From: Halovibrio variabilis
GTDB lineage: Bacteria; Pseudomonadota; Gammaproteobacteria; Pseudomonadales; Halomonadaceae
Reading direction: 5' to 3'
DNA length: 64,000 nt
Assembly (NCBI RefSeq): GCF_007991175.1
Contig: NZ_BJXV01000009.1
Span: forward strand, 124,001 to 188,000
Below are positions 10,629 through 20,939 of this stretch, in pieces. The first letter of the stretch is position 1. The number at the start of each line of letters is the position of its first letter. Position numbers and translations under genes: made by a program. Under the pieces are notes generated by a model. The model was not told where the DNA came from, searched no databases, and worked only from the letters and a program-made list of their open reading frames with translations.

Positions 10629-12980
10629 TTAGAACGATTGTCCCAGTGAGAACTGGAAGAACTGGGTGTCGTCGCCGCTCTCATCGTTCAAGGGTTCGGC
10701 AACGCTAAACGTCAGCGGACCCACGGGCGTCAGCCACGAGAGGCCGATGCCGGCGCTGTAGCGTAAATTGCCTAAATCAACGCCGGAATTACACCGCTGC
10801 CGATCTGCGTCTTCATCAAGCACATCGTAGCAAGAGCTTAAGAAGGTGTTACCACCGTCCAGAAACAGCGATGTTTGCAGCGAGCGCTGATTTTCAATAA
10901 ACGGCAGCGGGAAAATGATCTCGGCGCTGCCTTCGATGGAGACGTTACCGCCGAGGGTACGATCACGCCCGCCTTCGCGGGCTGGCGTGGTGCGCTGACC
11001 CAACGTATTGGACGTGAAGCCACGTACCGAGCCTAAACCACCGGCGTAGAAGTTTTCATAGAAGGGATACGGATCGCTGCCCCCCAACGTATCGGCATAG
11101 CCGACGTTGCCGGTAAACTTGAATGCCCAGGACTCATCATCGTTCATCGGGAACAGCTGCTGGGCGCGCGCGCGCAGCTTGTAGTACTCCGCATCGCTGC
11201 CCGGCACACCGGTTTCCAGCGATAGGCGCTGATAGCTGCCATCGGTTGGCATAATGCCCCGGTTAAGGTTGTTACGCGTCCAGCTAGCGGTGAGTTTCAG
11301 ACTTTGCGAATCTTCCCCCTGATCTTCCACATAGCGGCGGATCTCTGAAGCCGTATCGAAGTAGGTTTTAATCGACAGGTCTTCGATATTGGCACCGAAA
11401 TTCAATCGCGACAGCTCGCTGATCGGGTACCCAAAGTTGATACCGGCCCCATAGGCATCCGTCGAGTAGGTTGAGATATCCGAATCGGCATAATCGGTCT
11501 CGCGGTAGAACAGATTATAACCGCGGGAAATGCCATCGAGCGTCCAGTAGGGATCGGTGAAACCAAAGTTGACGCTGGTAAAGGTATCGCTGCGCTGAGC
11601 GCCCAGATTGACGCGATTACCCGTGCCCAGGAAATTGTTCTGCGACAGGCCCACGCCGTAAATCACCCCGGCACTCTGCGAGAAACCCACGCTCGCGGAG
11701 ACCGAGCCAGAAGGCTGCTCTTCGACGTTATAAGTAACGTCCAACAGGTTGGGCTCACCTGGAACAGGCTGGGTATCCACTTCGACCTGACTAAAGAAAC
11801 CGAGGCGCTCCAGGCGCTGACGCGATTGCGTGATGGCGTCGGTAGAGGCTGGTGCGCCCTCCAACTGGATCATTTCACGGCGCAGCACTTCGTCCTGGGT
11901 CGTGGTGTTACCAAAGAATTCAATACGCCGCACATAGGCACGATTACCGGGGTCAACGGCAATCACCAGATCGACGGTTTCGCCGTCATCGGCCATTTCC
12001 GGCATGCCCTGCACATCGGCAAAGGCAAAGCCTTCGGCACCCAAGCGCTGACGCAGAGCTTCGGTTGAGGTGTTGACGTCCGCACGCGAAAATATCTCGC
12101 CTTCTTCGACGGTGAGCAGCTGGCGGGCTTCATTTTCACTGATTTTCAGGTCGCCTGCGAAACGGATGTCGCCAACGCGGTACTGGGTGCCTTCATCCAC
12201 GTTGAGGGTAATAAAGATGTCGGATTTTTCGGGGCCAATCGATACCTGGGTCGAGGTAATATCAAAATTGACATAGCCGCGGTCCAAATAATAGGACCGT
12301 AGCCGCTCAATATCGCCCGATAGCGCTTCGCGGGAGTATTCATCGCTAGAAAACCAGCCGAAGAAACGCCCCGGCCGGTCGTTTAGCTCAAAGACGTTGC
12401 GTAGGGTTTCGTCGTCAAAGGCGTCGTTACCAACGATATTGATCTGACGAATCTTAGCGACTTCGCCTTCGTTGATATTGATGTTGACCTGAACGCGGCC
12501 CTCATCAACTTCCTCTACCTCAGTATCGATGCTGGCGCTGTAGCGACCTTGTGATTGATAGACGCCCTCCAGCTCGCGCTGGATCTCTTCCAGGGTCGAG
12601 AGTTCGAGCACTTGGCCCTCAGAGAGCCCTGACTGACGCAGGCCCGTACGCAAATCTTCTTCGGATATCTGATCGTTACCGCTAATCTGTAGCCGTGCGA
12701 TGGTCGGCCGTTCAACCACTTGAATGACAAGAACATCACCCTCGCGTGCTAGCGAAACATCGTCAAACAGCCCCGTCGCAAAGAGGTCACGTGCAGCCTC
12801 GGCCAGCTGTTGTTCGCTGACGCGCTCATTGGCACTGACTGGAAATGCGTTGAAGACCGAGGCGGCTGATACCCGCTGTAGTCCTTCTACTCGAATGTCT
12901 GAAACATCAAAGGATTGTGCTTGGGCGCCGCTGGCGCCTGCCAGCAAGAGTACCGCCATTCCAAGGGTCTTTATTTTCAT
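10629..12980 (-). CDS. bamA: Outer membrane protein assembly factor BamA
   Basis: Core Omp85 protein of the BAM complex, inserting beta-barrel proteins into the outer membrane. The 783-residue precursor has a signal peptide ending near AQA at residue 21, five POTRA repeats up to about residue 420, and a 16-strand barrel. The conserved VRGF motif of extracellular loop 6 is present (LGSVRGFTSNTLG), and the chain ends in the aromatic LGQSF signature of outer-membrane barrels. It is flanked by rseP and skp in an envelope biogenesis cluster. No clear sigma-E promoter was seen in the 100-bp gap upstream. Confidence 0.98.
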   Translation of the reverse strand: MKIKTLGMAVLLLAGASGAQAQSFDVSDIRVEGLQRVSAASVFNAFPVSANERVSEQQLAEAARDLFATGLFDDVSLAREGDVLVIQVVERPTIARLQISGNDQISEEDLRTGLRQSGLSEGQVLELSTLEEIQRELEGVYQSQGRYSASIDTEVEEVDEGRVQVNININEGEVAKIRQINIVGNDAFDDETLRNVFELNDRPGRFFGWFSSDEYSREALSGDIERLRSYYLDRGYVNFDITSTQVSIGPEKSDIFITLNVDEGTQYRVGDIRFAGDLKISENEARQLLTVEEGEIFSRADVNTSTEALRQRLGAEGFAFADVQGMPEMADDGETVDLVIAVDPGNRAYVRRIEFFGNTTTQDEVLRREMIQLEGAPASTDAITQSRQRLERLGFFSQVEVDTQPVPGEPNLLDVTYNVEEQPSGSVSASVGFSQSAGVIYGVGLSQNNFLGTGNRVNLGAQRSDTFTSVNFGFTDPYWTLDGISRGYNLFYRETDYADSDISTYSTDAYGAGINFGYPISELSRLNFGANIEDLSIKTYFDTASEIRRYVEDQGEDSQSLKLTASWTRNNLNRGIMPTDGSYQRLSLETGVPGSDAEYYKLRARAQQLFPMNDDESWAFKFTGNVGYADTLGGSDPYPFYENFYAGGLGSVRGFTSNTLGQRTTPAREGGRDRTLGGNVSIEGSAEIIFPLPFIENQRSLQTSLFLDGGNTFLSSCYDVLDEDADRQRCNSGVDLGNLRYSAGIGLSWLTPVGPLTFSVAEPLNDESGDDTQFFQFSLGQSF

Positions 12981-13080
12981 GCAGTCAATTCGCTCGCGTT
13001 GGTCTGCCTATTATTCCAGAAAGGCACCATATACATTTGTGCAGGCAGATGACAAGGCATCCTGCGCGCTACACGCGTCG

Positions 13081-14439
13081 TTACCACAGGCGCATCAGAT
13101 CAAAATAGAGGGCCATCAACATCAGGGTGCCGACCATGGCAAGCCCGATGCGCAATCCTACCGCTTGCGTTTTTTCAGATACCGGTCGTCCACGCACAAC
13201 CTCGATAAAGTAATACAGCAAATGACCACCATCGAGCACCGGAATGGGTAGCAAATTAAGCACCCCCAGGCTGATCGAAAGATACGCTATAAAGCCCACA
13301 AAAGCGTTCATGCCAGCGCGGGCTGAATCCCCGGATACCTGCGCAATGGTAATCGGCCCCGACAGGTTGGAAGGCGAAATCAGCCCGACCAACATCTTGC
13401 GGATAGCATCGATGGTGAGTAGCGTCATCTCGCCAGTGCGTGACAATGCCTGGCCGACAGCGTCAATAGGGCCATAACGAATTTCCCGCTGAAACTCGGC
13501 GGGCCACTCAACCTGCTGGGCACCCGCACCGATATAGCCAATCTCAACCCCGGTATCCAGGCGGTTTCGGCCGGGGGTTAAATCAACACTCGACTGCTCG
13601 CCGTTACGCTCATAGGTGAGCTGCAGCGTTTCACCTGGACTACTTCGCACCATATTAACGAAGTGCATCCAATCATCCACTGGTTCGCCATTAACCGCCA
13701 GCATTCTATCGCCCGCTTCCAGGCCTGCTTTTTCCGCGGCCTCCCCGCTCACTACTTGGCCTAAAACGGCTGGAAAGTCTGGCTGCCAAGGGGTAATACC
13801 CAGCGTCTGCAGCGGCTGCGGCGGGTCCTGGCGAACGAGATAATCGCTGACGGCCAACTCATAGCGCTGAGCGTCACTCGCCCCTTCGGGGCGCGCACCG
13901 ATCGCCAGCTCGCCGCTAAAGCCAATAATCGATACCAGCTTCAGATTAACATCTTCCCAGGAGCGCATCGTATCGCCCTGGACAGCCACGATCTCGTCAC
14001 CGTGAGCCAACCCGGCCTGTTCTGCCGGTGAGCCAGGCTCGACGCTGCCGACCATCGGCGACAACACCGTGGTGCCCGCTACAAACAGCGCCCAGTAGGC
14101 CACAATCGCGAGCAAAAAGTTAGCGATAGGCCCGGCGGCCACAATAGCAATACGCTGCCACACTGTCTTGCGGTTAAACGCCTGGTCGAGCTGCTCTTCG
14201 GGTACCGGCGCCTCGCGCTCATCGAGCATTTTGACATAGCCACCCAGTGGAATCGCGGCAATGGCATACTCGGTGCCTTGACGGTCTACCCGCGACCACA
14301 GCGGCTTACCAAACCCCACCGAAAAGCGCAGCACTTTGACCCCGCAGCGCCTCGCCATCCAAAAGTGGCCAAACTCATGGAAGGTCACCAAGAGACCCAA
14401 CACGACAACGACCGCTAAAATATTCTGTATCAGGCCCAC
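13081..14439 (-). CDS. rseP: Site-2 membrane metalloprotease RseP, GTG start
   Basis: Inner-membrane zinc protease that makes the second cut in the anti-sigma factor RseA during the sigma-E envelope stress response. Starting at GTG the product has 452 residues, as in E. coli (450). HEFGH (residues 21-25) lies in the first membrane helix and the second metal-site motif NLLPIPVLDGG near the C-terminus; two tandem PDZ domains lie between. GTG at 14439 is supported by AGGAGT five bases upstream; the longer frame would add 14 charged residues before the first helix. Gene order dxr-rseP-bamA is conserved. Confidence 0.96.
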   Translation of the reverse strand: MGLIQNILAVVVVLGLLVTFHEFGHFWMARRCGVKVLRFSVGFGKPLWSRVDRQGTEYAIAAIPLGGYVKMLDEREAPVPEEQLDQAFNRKTVWQRIAIVAAGPIANFLLAIVAYWALFVAGTTVLSPMVGSVEPGSPAEQAGLAHGDEIVAVQGDTMRSWEDVNLKLVSIIGFSGELAIGARPEGASDAQRYELAVSDYLVRQDPPQPLQTLGITPWQPDFPAVLGQVVSGEAAEKAGLEAGDRMLAVNGEPVDDWMHFVNMVRSSPGETLQLTYERNGEQSSVDLTPGRNRLDTGVEIGYIGAGAQQVEWPAEFQREIRYGPIDAVGQALSRTGEMTLLTIDAIRKMLVGLISPSNLSGPITIAQVSGDSARAGMNAFVGFIAYLSISLGVLNLLPIPVLDGGHLLYYFIEVVRGRPVSEKTQAVGLRIGLAMVGTLMLMALYFDLMRLW

Positions 14440-14485
14440 ACTGCACTCCTTACGCTCAGCTCTTAACGCCCTGCCCAGCAAATGC

Positions 14486-15694
14486 TTAAGCGGACCACCT
14501 TGTTACCAGCTCTAGCGCCTGCTGTCGCGCCCATTGATCGGTTGCTAATACACTTTCCAGGCTGTCAGCATGGCTCTGCGAAGGGCGCGACAGGACCTCC
14601 GCGACCAGCTGGCCGATCTGGGTGAAGCCGAGCCGCCGCTGCAGAAAGGCCTCAACGGCCACTTCATTGGCCGCATTGAGGATCACCGGCGCTCCGCCCC
14701 CTTGCTGCATCGCTGCCCGAGCAAGCCCCAAACAGGGGAAGCGAGCTTCATCGGGCGCTTCAAAATCTAGCCGCGCCACTTGAAAAAGATCCAGCGTTTC
14801 GACACCCGCAGCAATACGTTCTGGCCACGCCAGCCCGTAGGCGATAGGGGTGCGCATATCAGGATTGCCTAACTGCGCAATCACCGAGCCATCTTGGTAC
14901 GCCGCCATGGAGTGGATCACGCTTTGCGGGTGCACCACCACTTGAATCTGTTCGGGCATGGCATCAAATAGCCAGCAAGCTTCAATAAGTTCCAAACCTT
15001 TATTCATTAGCGTGGCGCTATCCACCGATATTTTACGCCCCATTGACCAATTAGGGTGAGCGCAGGCCTGCTCGGGAGTGACCTGATTGATATCCGCCTG
15101 ACACCACGTGCGAAACGGCCCTCCAGAGGCGGTTAACAGCAGCTGGGTGACGCCGTGGCGCGCCAAACCGCCGCGATGCTGCGCCGGTAGACACTGGTAA
15201 ATGGCATTATGTTCGGAATCAATTGGCAATAGTGTCGCGCCAGAGCGGGCAACGGCCTCCATAAACAGCGCGCCGCTCATCACCAGCGCCTCTTTATTGG
15301 CCAATAGCACACGCTTGCCCGCGTCAGCAGCGGCCAATGCGGGCAGCAAGCCCGCCGACCCTACGATCGCCGCCATCACACAGTCAACGCTTTCGTCGCG
15401 GGCCACTTCACAGAGAGCCTCTGGGCCGGCGCTGACCTCGGTTGGCAGACCAGCCCGCTTAAGCGCTTGGCGCAGCCAGACGGCATCGGCTTCAATATCC
15501 AGCACGGCCACCGCAGGCCGGTGCACCAAACACTGAGCGAGCAGGGCTTCTTTGGAGGTATGCGCGGTGAGGGCATGGACGCTATAGCGGTCGGGATGGC
15601 GGCCAATCACATCCAGCGTGCTAGTGCCCACAGACCCAGTCGATCCAAGCACCGTCACGCGCTGAACCGGTCGTTGTGTCGGCTGATGGCTCAT
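14486..15694 (-). CDS. dxr: 1-deoxy-D-xylulose 5-phosphate reductoisomerase
   Basis: NADPH- and metal-dependent enzyme that makes 2-C-methyl-D-erythritol 4-phosphate, the committed step of the MEP isoprenoid pathway (also called ispC). The 402-residue product has the Rossmann motif GSTGSVG (17-23), the metal-ligand segment [12 protein letters not shown], and the flexible-loop/substrate region with SGGPFR and HPNWSMG. It overlaps cdsA by four bases (ATGA), implying coupling, and the neighbouring uppS uses the isoprenoid product. The 46-bp gap to rseP carries that gene's Shine-Dalgarno. Confidence 0.97.
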   Translation of the reverse strand: MSHQPTQRPVQRVTVLGSTGSVGTSTLDVIGRHPDRYSVHALTAHTSKEALLAQCLVHRPAVAVLDIEADAVWLRQALKRAGLPTEVSAGPEALCEVARDESVDCVMAAIVGSAGLLPALAAADAGKRVLLANKEALVMSGALFMEAVARSGATLLPIDSEHNAIYQCLPAQHRGGLARHGVTQLLLTASGGPFRTWCQADINQVTPEQACAHPNWSMGRKISVDSATLMNKGLELIEACWLFDAMPEQIQVVVHPQSVIHSMAAYQDGSVIAQLGNPDMRTPIAYGLAWPERIAAGVETLDLFQVARLDFEAPDEARFPCLGLARAAMQQGGGAPVILNAANEVAVEAFLQRRLGFTQIGQLVAEVLSRPSQSHADSLESVLATDQWARQQALELVTRWSA

Positions 15695-16521
15695 AGTGGC
15701 TGCACCCGGTCAAGTAGCTGGACAAGCACTTCAACATAGAACAGGGCAAACAACGGAATCGCGGCGGTGAGGCTATCAACACGATCCAGAATCCCACCGT
15801 GCCCAGGTAACAGCTGGCTCGAATCTTTAATATTGCGGTAGCGCTTGAGCATGCTTTCCAGCAGATCGCCTAGCACTGAGGCCAAGGTGACCACTGCTGT
15901 GACCAGGATCAGGGCAATACTGCCAAGTCCACCCAGTGGCAACCACAGCGTAAACAAAATGGCCAGGACAGCGGTTGCCGCTAAGCCGCCCAAGACACCT
16001 TCGCAGGATTTACCCGGGCTCACCTGGGGCGCCAATTTGCGCTGCCCCCAGTGGCGCCCTACAAAATAGGCGCCAATGTCCGCACACCACACCAACAGCA
16101 ATACGAACAGCAACCATATAGCACCGCTTTCACGCAGGACGTTAAACCCCACCCAGCACGGCAGCAGGACCCATAGGCCCATCAACAGACGCCGCGCGGT
16201 GGCCTGCCACTGCTGCCCCGCTGCGGGGTAACGGATAACCCAATAGAAATTGGCTAACCAGCCAACGGCGGCCAGCCACAGCGGCCAAACGCTCGTGGCG
16301 GCATCGGTCAGCCACATTCCCAGCATTAAAAGCGCCATTATAGCGACTAACTGAGCGCGCTGTGACGAGCGGGCGACCCCGGCCAGATTGGTCCACTCCC
16401 AAGTACCGAGTAGCACAATGACCGCCGTAAACAGCGCATAGGCGCCGCCGTGTAATCCAAACAGGCCGATTAGCGTTAAAGGCACCAACCAGGCTGCGGT
16501 GATAATCCGCTGTTTAAGCAC
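15691..16521 (-). CDS. cdsA: Phosphatidate cytidylyltransferase, GTG start
   Basis: Integral inner-membrane enzyme that makes CDP-diacylglycerol from phosphatidic acid and CTP, the branch point to all bacterial phospholipids. The 276-residue protein is rich in membrane helices and carries the family signature near the C-terminus: [13 protein letters not shown], then KDSS and the [12 protein letters not shown] segment with its catalytic Asp residues. The start is GTG with AGAGG six bases upstream, overlapping the uppS stop by eight bases. It lies between uppS and dxr. Confidence 0.96.
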   Translation of the reverse strand: MLKQRIITAAWLVPLTLIGLFGLHGGAYALFTAVIVLLGTWEWTNLAGVARSSQRAQLVAIMALLMLGMWLTDAATSVWPLWLAAVGWLANFYWVIRYPAAGQQWQATARRLLMGLWVLLPCWVGFNVLRESGAIWLLFVLLLVWCADIGAYFVGRHWGQRKLAPQVSPGKSCEGVLGGLAATAVLAILFTLWLPLGGLGSIALILVTAVVTLASVLGDLLESMLKRYRNIKDSSQLLPGHGGILDRVDSLTAAIPLFALFYVEVLVQLLDRVQPL

Positions 16522-17302
16522 CTTGCGCCTCTATTTGTTCGTCGGTCATGCCAAAGCGGCGACGTCGCTGACAAAATTCGTTTAACGCCGAATCAAAGGC
16601 GTCCGCGCCAAAATCGGGCCATAGTAGCGATGAGAAGTGCAGCTCGGCATAGGCTAGCTGCCAGAGCATAAAGTTGGATAGCCGCTGTTCGCCGCTGGTG
16701 CGAATACACAAATCTACCGGCGGCACGTCAGCCCCCCCCATCGCGGCATCAAAGCACGCCTCATCAATCTGGGCAGGGGCTAACTCCCCGGCCGCCACTC
16801 GTTCAGCCAAGCTGCGCGCGGCGCGGGCAATATCCCACTGGCCGCCATAGTTGGCGGCAATCACCAAATGCATACCCGTGTTGTCCGCCGTTAACGCTTC
16901 AGCGCGCTGGATATGCTTTTGGATCGCGTGGGAGAAGCCTTGCTGCTCGCCAACAATCGAGAGGCGCACATTACGCTCATTGAGCTTTTTGACTTCGCGC
17001 TTAAGGGCCATCAAAAACAGCTCCATCAGCGCGTTGACTTCCGCCGCCGGGCGCTTCCAGTTCTCGCTGGAGAAGGCAAACAGGCTGAGCGTTTTCACCT
17101 CGCGTTCGGCCGCCCGCTGAATCACCGCGCGAACGGCTTCCACCCCAGCGCGATGACCACGCACCCCCGAAAGACCGCGCGCGCGCGCCCAGCGGTTGTT
17201 GCCATCCATAATAATGGCCACGTGAGACGGTGGAGCCTCCCCGGCCGAAGGAAGCGTGCAGGCGTCGCCCGGCTGTTCGTTAGGAAACTGCGGTGACGTC
17301 AT
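16514..17302 (-). CDS. uppS: Undecaprenyl diphosphate synthase
   Basis: cis-Prenyltransferase that extends farnesyl-PP with eight isopentenyl units to give the C55 lipid carrier for peptidoglycan and O-antigen. The 262-residue product has the signature IIMDGNNRWA with the catalytic Asp at residue 33, SVFAFSSENW-type motif (here LFAFSSENWKRP), and the C-terminal DLCIRTSGEQRLSNFMLWQ. The ATG at 17302 is chosen, but an in-frame GTG and TTG lie four and five codons upstream. A terminator-like hairpin and a promoter candidate lie just upstream, suggesting its own transcription start. Confidence 0.96.
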   Translation of the reverse strand: MTSPQFPNEQPGDACTLPSAGEAPPSHVAIIMDGNNRWARARGLSGVRGHRAGVEAVRAVIQRAAEREVKTLSLFAFSSENWKRPAAEVNALMELFLMALKREVKKLNERNVRLSIVGEQQGFSHAIQKHIQRAEALTADNTGMHLVIAANYGGQWDIARAARSLAERVAAGELAPAQIDEACFDAAMGGADVPPVDLCIRTSGEQRLSNFMLWQLAYAELHFSSLLWPDFGADAFDSALNEFCQRRRRFGMTDEQIEAQGA

Positions 17303-17323
17303 GGGTTCTCGCACCAAAAGTCA

Positions 17324-17352
17324 GTCATAAAAAACCAGCCAAAGTGTGGCAA
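17324..17352 (-). promoter_or_regulatory. Promoter candidate for uppS-cdsA-dxr and downstream envelope genes
   Basis: Minus-strand TTGCCA (17347-17352; five of six consensus bases) is separated by 17 bp from TATGAC (17324-17329; four of six). The predicted transcription start lies about 15 bases before the uppS ATG. It sits directly beyond the hairpin that follows frr, a sensible place for a new transcription unit. Confidence 0.55.
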
Positions 17353-17354
17353 AA

Positions 17355-17374
17355 CGGGCAGCCTAAGCTGCCCG
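17355..17374 (-). terminator. Terminator-like hairpin after frr
   Basis: Perfect 8-bp inverted repeat (17355-17362 and 17367-17374) with a four-base loop. On the minus strand it is followed by TTTTG, a short U tract, so it may be a leaky rho-independent terminator between frr and uppS. Confidence 0.6.
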
Positions 17375-17394
17375 CGGCTGAATAACGCACAGGC

Positions 17395-17952
17395 TTACAC
17401 CTGCATAAGGTCTTGTTCTTTGGCGGCCAACGCTTTATCGATCTCAGCGATATATTTATCGGTCAGCTTTTGAACGTCATCTTCGCCTTGGCGCTGATCA
17501 TCTTCGGTGATGTCTTTATCTTTTAACAACGACTTGAAGTCACCGTTCGCATCGCGGCGTACGTTGCGCACCGCAACACGGGCGTTTTCTGCTTCACTAC
17601 GCGCCTGCTTGATATACCCTTTACGGGTCTCTTCGGTGAGCATCGGCATCGGTACCCGAATCACCGTGCCGGCGCTGGCCGGGTTCAAGCCAAGATCAGA
17701 GGTCATGATAGCCTTTTCAATTTTCGGCACCATGCCCTGTTCCCACGGCACAATACTCAGCGTACGCGCATCTTCAACGTTAACCGACGCCACTTGGCTA
17801 AGCGGCACCTGGCTGCCGTAATACTCCACCGTCACGGCGTCTAAAATACTCGGATGAGCTCGCCCGGTACGAATTTTGTTGAAGTTGCTGTGCAGCGCCT
17901 CAACGCTTTTTTTCATGCGCGACTCAGCATCTTTCTTAATATCGTTGATCAC
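17395..17952 (-). CDS. frr: Ribosome recycling factor, GTG start
   Basis: Cytoplasmic tRNA-mimicking protein that, with EF-G and IF3, splits post-termination ribosomes. The 185-residue length is the family norm. Recognisable segments are the N-terminal [20 protein letters not shown] and the C-terminal helix with [19 protein letters not shown]. The start codon is GTG with GAGGGT six bases upstream; no in-frame ATG gives the conserved N-terminus. It follows pyrH by four bases, and a hairpin with a short T tract lies beyond its stop. Confidence 0.97.
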   Translation of the reverse strand: MINDIKKDAESRMKKSVEALHSNFNKIRTGRAHPSILDAVTVEYYGSQVPLSQVASVNVEDARTLSIVPWEQGMVPKIEKAIMTSDLGLNPASAGTVIRVPMPMLTEETRKGYIKQARSEAENARVAVRNVRRDANGDFKSLLKDKDITEDDQRQGEDDVQKLTDKYIAEIDKALAAKEQDLMQV

Positions 17953-17956
17953 GTTA

Positions 17957-18736
17957 TTACCCTCTGTATATCAGCGTGCCTTCCTTGCCCCCTACGACCA
18001 TGTTCAGTAGGGCACCAGGCTTATTCATATCAAATACCCGCACCGGCATATTATGGTCACGTACCAGGCAGATAGCGGTCAAATCCATCACGCCCAACTT
18101 TTGATCCAGGGCGTCGTCGTAAGAGAGCTGGTCGTACTTCACAGCATCTGGATGTTTTACTGGGTCTTTATTGTAGACGCCATCGACCTTGGTCGCTTTG
18201 ATAACCACATCGGCGTCCACTTCAATGCCACGCAAACAGGCGGCTGAATCAGTCGTAAAGAAAGGATTGCCTGTGCCTGCAGAGAACAACACCACATCCC
18301 CTGAGGTTAAGTAGCGAATGGCGGTACGCCGATCATAGTGCTCTACCACACCGCTCATGGGAATCGCCGACATCACCCGTGAGCGAATGTTAGAACGCTC
18401 TAAGGCGTCGCGCATCGCCAGCGCATTCATCACGGTGGCCAGCATGCCCATATGATCACCGGTGACACGATCCATGCCGGCTTCATTGAGTGCCGCACCG
18501 CGGAACAGGTTACCACCGCCAATCACGATACCGACTTGCACGCCAATACCCACCAGCTGGCCGATCTCCAGGGCCATCCGATCAAGCACCTTGGGATCAA
18601 TACCAAACTCGTGTTCACCCATCAATGCTTCGCCAGAAAGCTTGAGCAAAATACGTTTGTATTTCGACTTCGAACTCTCAGCGCTGCTTTTGCTGGGCGC
18701 TACGTGGGGGGCGGACTCTTGAACATCACGTGACAT
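17957..18736 (-). CDS. pyrH: Uridylate kinase
   Basis: Hexameric bacterial UMP kinase of the amino-acid kinase fold, making UDP from UMP and ATP for pyrimidine supply. The 259-residue product has KLSGEALMG and [12 protein letters not shown], the phosphate- and nucleotide-binding segments, and [10 protein letters not shown]. The first 24 residues are a polar Ser/Lys-rich extension compared with E. coli; the ATG is supported by AGGAGA upstream, so the extension is probably real. It lies between tsf and frr, as in most bacteria. Confidence 0.97.
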   Translation of the reverse strand: MSRDVQESAPHVAPSKSSAESSKSKYKRILLKLSGEALMGEHEFGIDPKVLDRMALEIGQLVGIGVQVGIVIGGGNLFRGAALNEAGMDRVTGDHMGMLATVMNALAMRDALERSNIRSRVMSAIPMSGVVEHYDRRTAIRYLTSGDVVLFSAGTGNPFFTTDSAACLRGIEVDADVVIKATKVDGVYNKDPVKHPDAVKYDQLSYDDALDQKLGVMDLTAICLVRDHNMPVRVFDMNKPGALLNMVVGGKEGTLIYRG

Positions 18737-18811
18737 GGCATCTCTCCTGAGGCAGACCTGAACACAGGCAGGCGGGGCAGCCCCACGTTATACCAGGGCC
18801 GGATACGCGAA

Positions 18812-18833
18812 GGCGTGCGCTAATGCGCACGCC
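18812..18833. other. Inverted repeat between tsf and pyrH
   Basis: Perfect 9-bp stem (18812-18820 with 18825-18833) around a TAAT loop. Only on the plus strand is it followed by a T run; on the coding (minus) strand there is none. It is more likely an mRNA processing or attenuation hairpin than a terminator for tsf. Confidence 0.55.
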
Positions 18834-18856
18834 ATCTTTTTCTGAAACTTCTGGCC

Positions 18857-19726
18857 CTAGCGACGGCCAGCCTGTTCCATCACTTCTTTAGCAAAGTCGA
18901 CTTCTTCTTTCTCGATACCTTCGCCAACTTCAAAGCGCGTGAAGCCAACCACTTCGCCGCCCGCCGCTTTGACGAACTCAGCGACAGTCTGGTTCGGGTC
19001 TTTAACAAACGGCTGCTCGGTCAGGCTGTTTTCTGCCAGGTATTTTTTCAAGCGACCCTGGACCATTTTCTCAGCGATTTGCTCCGGCTTACCGGCCATA
19101 TCCGGCTGTGCCAGGATAATGGCTTTTTCTTCATCCAACTGCTCTTGAGGCATATCAGCAGGATGGGCAACCGTCGGATTGATCGCTGCCACGTGCATGG
19201 CAACGCCTTTCGCGACGTCTGCAGTGCCGCCAGTCAGAACGGTCAGAACGCCAATGCGGCCACCATGGACGTATTCGCCCACTATGCCACCCTCGGCGGC
19301 GCTGACAACAGCGGCGCGACGAACGCCGATATTTTCACCGATTTTCTGAACCAGCTGCTCGCGCGCTGTTTCCAGCGCGCCCGCCATTACGGCAGCAACG
19401 TCATCGCTTTTGGCCGTAAAGAAAGCGGCGGCGATTTTGTCGGCAAACGCAATGAAATTATCATCACGGGCAACGAAGTCAGTCTCGGAGTTGATTTCAA
19501 CCATTACGCCGTAGCTGCTGTCTTCCGCTACGCGCGTGACCACAACACCTTCAGCGGCGATGCGATCAGCTTTTTTCGCCGCTTTTAGACCTGAGTTTTT
19601 GCGCAGGTTTTCGATGGCAACTTCGATATCGCCGTCGGTTTCGGTGAGTGCTTTTTTACACTCCATCATGCCGAGACCGGTACGTTCGCGAAGTTCCTTG
19701 ACCTGAGAGGCGCTAATAGCTGCCAT
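18857..19726 (-). CDS. tsf: Elongation factor Ts
   Basis: Guanine-nucleotide exchange factor for EF-Tu. The 289-residue product begins with the UBA-like EF-Tu-binding domain ([19 protein letters not shown]) and has the [10 protein letters not shown] motif near residue 80 that contacts EF-Tu. The C-terminal subdomain is complete (ends MEQAGRR). It lies downstream of rpsB on the same strand; the 226-bp gap contains a hairpin that may lower transcription into tsf. The ATG gives the standard [17 protein letters not shown]-terminus. Confidence 0.98.
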   Translation of the reverse strand: MAAISASQVKELRERTGLGMMECKKALTETDGDIEVAIENLRKNSGLKAAKKADRIAAEGVVVTRVAEDSSYGVMVEINSETDFVARDDNFIAFADKIAAAFFTAKSDDVAAVMAGALETAREQLVQKIGENIGVRRAAVVSAAEGGIVGEYVHGGRIGVLTVLTGGTADVAKGVAMHVAAINPTVAHPADMPQEQLDEEKAIILAQPDMAGKPEQIAEKMVQGRLKKYLAENSLTEQPFVKDPNQTVAEFVKAAGGEVVGFTRFEVGEGIEKEEVDFAKEVMEQAGRR

Positions 19727-19889
19727 GAGAATTCACCTCTGAAATGATTCTATGAGAGTAAGACGCAACACAGAGTATAGGCATGATAAATGACCATCAT
19801 GTATCACTCTGCGCTGCGGGGCCGGCACGTGTCACCGGCAAATTCGTTCCGCCCAGACGCTTCCACCTATAGTGGGAGCCTGTAGCGGA

Positions 19890-19911
19890 AAAGGGGGACA
19901 TAGCCCCCTTT
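19890..19911 (-). terminator. Attenuator-like hairpin between rpsB and tsf
   Basis: AAAGGGGG at 19890-19897 pairs with CCCCCTTT at 19904-19911 around a six-base loop. On the minus strand it ends in TTTTCC, a weak U tract. As the ribosomal and EF-Ts genes are normally cotranscribed, it could allow partial readthrough. Confidence 0.5.
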
Positions 19912-19952
19912 AACACGATGCGGCACACCAGCTTACCGCACCCACTGCTGCA

Positions 19953-20702
19953 TTACTCAGCGGCAGTGCTGTCTTCAGCTGCAGCGGCCTCTTCGGTCAC
20001 TTCAACAAACTCTTCAGCGTTGCCTTCTTTGGCACGACCGCAAGCATCCGCAATCGCTTTTACGTAGATCTGGATAGCGCGGATAGAGTCATCGTTGCCG
20101 GGGATCACGTAGTCAACGCCATCGGGGTTGGAGTTCGTATCTACCACGCCGATAACCGGGATACCCAGTTTGTTGGCTTCGTTGATCGCGATGCGCTCGT
20201 GGTCAACGTCGATGACGAACAGTGCGTCCGGTAGGCCGCCCATGTTCTTGATACCGCCGATAGAACGCTCAAGCTTGTCCTGCTCGCGAGTCGCCACCAA
20301 CACTTCTTTTTTGGTCAGCTTCTCGAAGGTACCGTCTTCGCGCATGGCTTCAAGATCACGCAGACGCTTAATCGACTGACGGATGGTCTTGAAGTTAGTC
20401 AACATGCCGCCCAACCAGCGATGGTTGACGAAATGCTGACCGGCACGGTTGGCTTCTTCTTTAATTACCTTGCTAGCGCTGCGCTTGGTGCCAACAAACA
20501 AAATTTTGTTGTTGGATGCCGCCATCTTCTCGATCACATCGACCGCTTCGTTCAGCGCCGGAAGGGTGTGCTCAAGGTTGATGATGTGAATCTTGTTACG
20601 CGCGCCGAAGATATATTTGCTCATTTTCGGGTTCCAGTACTTAGTCTGGTGACCGAAGTGAGCGCCTGCTTTAAGCAGGTCACGCATATTAACGTGAGAC
20701 AT
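19953..20702 (-). CDS. rpsB: 30S ribosomal protein S2
   Basis: Small-subunit ribosomal protein, needed for S1 recruitment. The 249-residue product starts [20 protein letters not shown], the family N-terminus, and includes the conserved [12 protein letters not shown] and [10 protein letters not shown] segments. The C-terminal tail is acidic and Glu/Ala-rich. TAGGAG lies upstream of the ATG. It heads the rpsB-tsf-pyrH-frr run and is divergent from map. Upstream are a leader hairpin and an extended -10 promoter candidate with a GC-rich discriminator. Confidence 0.98.
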   Translation of the reverse strand: MSHVNMRDLLKAGAHFGHQTKYWNPKMSKYIFGARNKIHIINLEHTLPALNEAVDVIEKMAASNNKILFVGTKRSASKVIKEEANRAGQHFVNHRWLGGMLTNFKTIRQSIKRLRDLEAMREDGTFEKLTKKEVLVATREQDKLERSIGGIKNMGGLPDALFVIDVDHERIAINEANKLGIPVIGVVDTNSNPDGVDYVIPGNDDSIRAIQIYVKAIADACGRAKEGNAEEFVEVTEEAAAAEDSTAAE

Positions 20703-20833
20703 GGTAAAACTCCTAAAACTCGGGTTAGGCCTCCACGCACCCCATGGATCCGACCGTTGACGACGTTAGACGCTGCCAGCGGCACCCGGGACCATGTGCC
20801 GGTGCATGTGTGTTTTTAAGGCTTGGTCGTTAA

Positions 20834-20860
20834 GTAGTACGCCCCTTAGTGGCATACTAC
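20834..20860 (-). promoter_or_regulatory. Hairpin in the rpsB mRNA leader
   Basis: In the predicted leader of about 230 nt, positions 20860-20851 pair with 20843-20834 as a 10-bp stem (one G-T pair) with a seven-base loop. E. coli S2 represses its own operon through a structured leader, so this could be a similar S2-responsive element; that is inference. The 20703-21036 gap, the only one over 300 bp, otherwise holds just the two promoter candidates. Confidence 0.45.
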
Positions 20861-20939
20861 AGATTCATTGCCCCGCCCTTCAGCGTGCTACCCAGCCAAC
20901 AAAGAAGCTCGGAATCACGATTGCAGGAAAGCGCGCGGC

